Shown here one piece after another: positions 61,017 through 64,000 of a stretch of DNA of 64,000 bases. Where the stretch lies: positions 1-64,000 of the forward strand of contig NZ_AEDD01000011.1 in assembly GCF_000179615.1 (NCBI RefSeq), given 5' to 3'. Source of the stretch: Paenibacillus curdlanolyticus YK9. GTDB taxonomy: Bacteria > Bacillota > Bacilli > Paenibacillales > Paenibacillaceae. The notes under the pieces were generated by a model. That model was given only the letters and a program-made list of their open reading frames with translations, made no database searches and was not told the DNA's origin. Numbering within the stretch: the first letter of the stretch is position 1; each line of letters begins with the position of its first letter. The translations under genes and the position numbers were made by a program.

Positions 61017-61046
61017 ATTGTAGCATACGATTGCCTGTTTGTGCAA
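61017..61046 (-). promoter_or_regulatory. Promoter of tRNA-Arg
   Basis: On the minus strand TTGCAC (61046-61041), 18-bp spacer, TACAAT (61022-61017), 13 bases before the tRNA 5' end. Confidence 0.75.
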
Positions 61047-61169
61047 TCCGAAATTTTTTATCGGCAGCTATCGTTTAAATCGGGGTAAACTCGGACAAAA
61101 CTGCTACAGGATGCTTGCGAGAAAAGGGGGGCGCTTCCATTCGTGTGTTTCATCGCGTAGCATGGTATA

Positions 61170-62162
61170 ATGAACCAACCAAAGATTGGCGAAACGAATG
61201 TTTCCCAAGCGCAAGGCGGTGCTACCATTACGGAGAAGAACGAACCCCGGGAAGACAATCGAGATAATGTGTATCTTTTCCCAAAGATGCTTGACCACTA
61301 TCAGATCCAACTAACGCGGATGTTGGAAGCCGAGCAATATAGCGACGCTAAGCAGTTGATTCGGTTTCTGCTGCAATGCCGAGGAGAAGATGCGCGGCAT
61401 TATGAGGAATGGGGCAACCTGCTGTCCTGGCTGGAGATGGCGTTTCCTGACGAGGGATCGCCGCTTGATTATTCAGGCCTGGCTGATCAGGACGAGGAAG
61501 CCGAGCTGCGGCGAGCGGCGCTGAAGCCGACGGAGCAGGATGAGGCTTATGTGAAGCAGGTGCTTTACATTATTCAAAATCATCCTTCCATCGACCAGCA
61601 GATGCTTGCGCTTGAGCGAGCCGTGCATTTGGATCATCCTGATGTAGACCCGACGATGATCGAGTGGCTGACGACCGCGCCTGTCCATCCCGTCGTGCAG
61701 TTCAAAGCGCTGCAATGCTTAAGGCGCCGCGAGGTGACGGGGAAGCTGACGATGGAGCGGCTGGATGAGGTAACCGAGCTCGATATCGAACTGACGCCGC
61801 TTGCGCTGGAGGATTTTCCGGCTCCGGTTGTTCAGACGGTGGAGCGGGTAGAATCGATGTCGGAATCAGAAGATCCGACGCTGCCGCATTTTGCAAGAGA
61901 GCTCTGGAAGGAATGCTTGCAATTCTTATACGGAACTTCGGCCTACAATCGAATGCTTGAGGATGAAGAGGAGACGATCGATTGCTGGGCAGCCGCGCTG
62001 CACCTGACGCTGCTGATTACGGTTTACGGGTCGGCGGAAGATGATGCGATTCGCGATACATATGGCATTTCAGAGCCGCTTCGGTTCCGGTATGAGCAAG
62101 CCTGCCGCTCCCTGCGTCAGGTCGCTGGATTCGGTCGGTTCGACGACAGTCCCGAGTCTTGA
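61170..62162 (+). CDS. TPR-like protein upstream of tig (YsoA position)
   Basis: A 330-residue acidic helical protein (MLEAEQYSDAKQLIRFLLQCRGEDARHYEEWGNLLSWLEMAF; repeated helix pairs later), consistent with tetratricopeptide-like repeats. B. subtilis has the TPR protein YsoA next to tig, so position supports homology. The start is doubtful: ATG 61170 overlaps a perfect extended -10 (TGG-TATAAT, 61163-61171) and has no ribosome site. If that promoter is real, translation must begin later, for example GTG 61269 or ATG 61287. Confidence 0.75.
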   Translation: MNQPKIGETNVSQAQGGATITEKNEPREDNRDNVYLFPKMLDHYQIQLTRMLEAEQYSDAKQLIRFLLQCRGEDARHYEEWGNLLSWLEMAFPDEGSPLDYSGLADQDEEAELRRAALKPTEQDEAYVKQVLYIIQNHPSIDQQMLALERAVHLDHPDVDPTMIEWLTTAPVHPVVQFKALQCLRRREVTGKLTMERLDEVTELDIELTPLALEDFPAPVVQTVERVESMSESEDPTLPHFARELWKECLQFLYGTSAYNRMLEDEEETIDCWAAALHLTLLITVYGSAEDDAIRDTYGISEPLRFRYEQACRSLRQVAGFGRFDDSPES

Positions 62163-62251
62163 TAATTACGGGGATGTTGATTATAATAGAATGGTTTATT
62201 AAACGTGAGATTTTCGCATTGAATGCGTAATGTTGGAGGGGAAGGCAAACC

Positions 62252-63550
62252 ATGAAAGCAACTTGGGAAAAAATAGACACGAACTTGGTATCGCTCAACG
62301 TTGAGGTTGGAGCGGAGCAAGTGACTGAAGCGCTCGATAAAGCGTTCAAGAAAGTTGTACAGAAAGTAAACGTGCCAGGATTCCGTAAAGGCAAAGTGCC
62401 GCGCGGCATCTTTGAAAGCAAATTTGGCGTAGAATCGCTCTACCAAGACGCGATCGACATCATCCTGCCGGACGTTTACGCGGCAGCTGTGACTGAAGCT
62501 GGCATCCTGCCGGTTGACCGTCCAGAGATCGACGTTGAGCAATTCGCGAAAGGCCAAACGTTCAAGTTCACGGCAAAAGTAACGGTTAAGCCAGAAGTGA
62601 AGCTTGGCGATTACAAAGGCCTCGAAGTTCCTTCCGCAGAAGCGGTTGTAACGGAGGAAGAACTGAACGAGGAACTGAACCGTCTGCAACAGCGCCACGC
62701 TGAGCTGAACGTTATCGACGAAGGCACAGTAGAGAGCGGCGACACGGCTGTTATCGACTTCGACGGTTCCGTTGACGGCGTAGCATTCGAGGGCGGCAAA
62801 AGCGAGCGTTACTCGCTCGAAATCGGCTCCGGCTCGTTCATCCCAGGCTTCGAAGATCAAGTAATCGGCATGGGAACTGGCGACTTCAAGGACGTAGAAG
62901 TATCGTTCCCTGAGAGCTACCACGTTGCTGATCTGGCTGGCAAAGCAGCAGTGTTCAAAGTGAAACTGCATGAGATCAAACGCAAAAGCCTGCCAGCGCT
63001 TGACGATGAGTTTGCTAAAGACGTTAGCGAATTTGAAACGCTTGCTGAGTACAAGCAGGATCTCGAAAACAACCTGAAAGAGCGCAAAGCGAAAGAAAAC
63101 GAAGCTACGCGTGAAACAGCTGTTGTAGAGAAAGCTGCAGAAGCGGCGGAAATCGAAATTCCACAAGCAATGGTTAATACGGAAACGGATTACATGCTGA
63201 AGGACTTCGAGAACCGTCTGCGCATGCAAGGCATGAACCTTGAACTGTACTTCCAATTCTCCGGCCAAAACGAGGCTGCTCTTCGCGAGCAAATGCGTGG
63301 CGACGCTGAGAAGCGCGTTCGCAACAACCTCGTGCTTGAAGCAATCGCTAAAGCCGAAGGCATCGAAGTAAGCGAAGAAGATGTGAACGCTGAACTCGAA
63401 ACGCTGTCCAAAGCGTACAACCGCCCTGCGGACGAGCTTCGAGACATTTTCTCCCGCAATGGCAATCTCGAAAACTTGAAGGAAGACGTTTCGCTCCGCA
63501 AAACGATCAAATTCCTTCTCGAAAACAGCAAAGAAGCAGTTAACGCATAA
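62252..63550 (+). CDS. tig: Trigger factor
   Basis: Ribosome-bound chaperone with peptidyl-prolyl isomerase activity. The N-terminal ribosome-binding domain shows the signature [15 protein letters not shown], the FKBP domain runs from about residue 150 ([39 protein letters not shown]), and the C-terminal helical arms follow. 432 aa, normal length. ATG 62252 follows GGAGGGGAAGG. Followed by clpP, close to the common tig-clpP-clpX arrangement. Confidence 0.97.
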   Translation: MKATWEKIDTNLVSLNVEVGAEQVTEALDKAFKKVVQKVNVPGFRKGKVPRGIFESKFGVESLYQDAIDIILPDVYAAAVTEAGILPVDRPEIDVEQFAKGQTFKFTAKVTVKPEVKLGDYKGLEVPSAEAVVTEEELNEELNRLQQRHAELNVIDEGTVESGDTAVIDFDGSVDGVAFEGGKSERYSLEIGSGSFIPGFEDQVIGMGTGDFKDVEVSFPESYHVADLAGKAAVFKVKLHEIKRKSLPALDDEFAKDVSEFETLAEYKQDLENNLKERKAKENEATRETAVVEKAAEAAEIEIPQAMVNTETDYMLKDFENRLRMQGMNLELYFQFSGQNEAALREQMRGDAEKRVRNNLVLEAIAKAEGIEVSEEDVNAELETLSKAYNRPADELRDIFSRNGNLENLKEDVSLRKTIKFLLENSKEAVNA

Positions 63551-63590
63551 GCAAGGCCTATCGGCCAGCTTTTCAAGCGTATAGAGGGGT

Positions 63591-63622
63591 AAGGCACGTT
63601 CTTTGAAACGTGCCTTATTTTT
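63591..63622 (+). terminator. Terminator after tig
   Basis: Perfect 10-bp stem AAGGCACGTT / AACGTGCCTT with a 6-base loop, then ATTTTT. Confidence 0.88.
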
Positions 63623-63731
63623 CCACTAAACACATACATATGTAACACTCGGTTCCAGCTTGGGGGAGGAATCCCCGTACTTAATGGCAAGACCGCGTCG
63701 TATACTGTTAGAAGCGACCTCATTTGGAAAA

Positions 63732-63760
63732 ATGACAGCAACGCATCGACGTGATAAAAT
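63732..63760 (+). promoter_or_regulatory. Candidate sigma-A promoter of clpP
   Basis: ATGACA at 63732-63737, 17-bp spacer, TAAAAT at 63755-63760; each matches five of six. No CtsR-type heptad repeat was seen nearby. Confidence 0.65.
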
Positions 63761-63801
63761 AAGGAAGTATCCATTCCGCCTAAAGAAAGAAGGTTGGTCG
63801 C

Positions 63802-64000
63802 ATGAATTTAGTACCGATCGTAGTCGAACAGACGAATCGTGGAGAGCGTTCTTACGATATTTACTCCCGGCTTTTGAAGGACCGGATTATTTTCCTCGGG
63901 AGCGCCATTGATGACGATGTCGCTAACTCCATAATCGCGCAGCTGCTGTTCCTGGCGGCCGACGATCCTGAGAAGGATATCCACTTATACATCAACTCCC
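63802..64000 (+). CDS. clpP: ATP-dependent Clp protease proteolytic subunit (5' part)
   Basis: The first 66 codons of ClpP, the serine protease chamber partnered by ClpX or Clp[51 protein letters not shown] and [12 protein letters not shown] are characteristic. ATG 63802 follows AAGAAGG. The gene runs off the right edge, so the catalytic Ser, His and Asp are not visible. Confidence 0.96.
   Translation, partial: MNLVPIVVEQTNRGERSYDIYSRLLKDRIIFLGSAIDDDVANSIIAQLLFLAADDPEKDIHLYINS

Noticed and set aside
62117-63292. 391-codon minus-strand frame opposite tig
   Set aside because: Same cause: antisense to a biased, well-recognised gene, with no ribosome site and an implausible Phe/Arg-rich composition.
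63623-63801. CtsR operator upstream of clpP
   Set aside because: I looked for the GGTCAAA heptad repeat and found none; the control may be different here or outside the window.

Overview
The window looks like a chromosomal segment of a spore-forming member of the Bacillales, most likely Paenibacillus or a close relative (inference). It carries two GerA-type germinant receptor operons, gerM, a YtvI-type sporulation membrane protein and a YheC/YheD-type spore protein. Start codons are often TTG or GTG behind strong GGAGG sites. The core backbone (dnaE, accD-accA, pyk, fxsA, ytvI, citZ, icd, mdh; then gerM, rph, rdgB; then a TPR-like gene, tig, clpP) follows gene orders known from Bacillus subtilis.

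Layout. 1-7480: 3' end of dnaE, a PgpA-family phosphatase, acetyl-CoA carboxylase carboxyltransferase (accDA), pyruvate kinase, a thioesterase, fxsA and ytvI; the usual pfkA between accA and pyk is absent. 7500-11300: convergent ppk and ppx, with a good candidate PhoP box before ppk, set between ytvI and citZ. 11600-15480: citZ-icd-mdh, with a hairpin-rich non-coding insert between icd and mdh. 15580-27900: recQ, then a mostly metabolic block: a PfkB sugar kinase with a DeoR regulator, nagB-nagA, fni overlapping rbsK, and a LacI regulator divergent from a two-part UxaA dehydratase plus SDR operon with a perfect palindromic operator.

27900-38200: two gerA-type operons (order A-B-C and A-C-B) flank a methyltransferase, a metallo-beta-lactamase-fold hydrolase and a small membrane protein; a second PgpA paralogue sits upstream of the second operon. 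38300-43500: gerM, rph, rdgB, asnB and an unknown gene. 43605-44165: eleven 51-bp tandem repeats with two hairpins each. 44163-47316: a three-gene cassette for 2,3-diaminopropionate (SbnA- and SbnB-like) plus an adenylate-forming enzyme, divergent from a YheC/YheD ATP-grasp gene.

48300-60720: a large purine catabolism cluster (PucR, a purine-type deaminase, Mo-cofactor cytidylyltransferase, XdhC, three xanthine dehydrogenase subunits, a BMP-family binding lipoprotein, uricase, HIU hydrolase, allantoate amidohydrolase). A candidate PucR box lies just upstream of a consensus promoter before xdhC. The set would take guanine and xanthine to urate, then 5-hydroxyisourate, then OHCU, and would degrade allantoate; OHCU decarboxylase and allantoinase are not here. 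60720-64000: a 31-residue membrane microprotein, tRNA-Arg(UCU), a TPR-like gene, tig and the start of clpP. No CRISPR array, rRNA, transposase, prophage or recognisable riboswitch was seen. All assignments come from reading the sequence; no database search was run.
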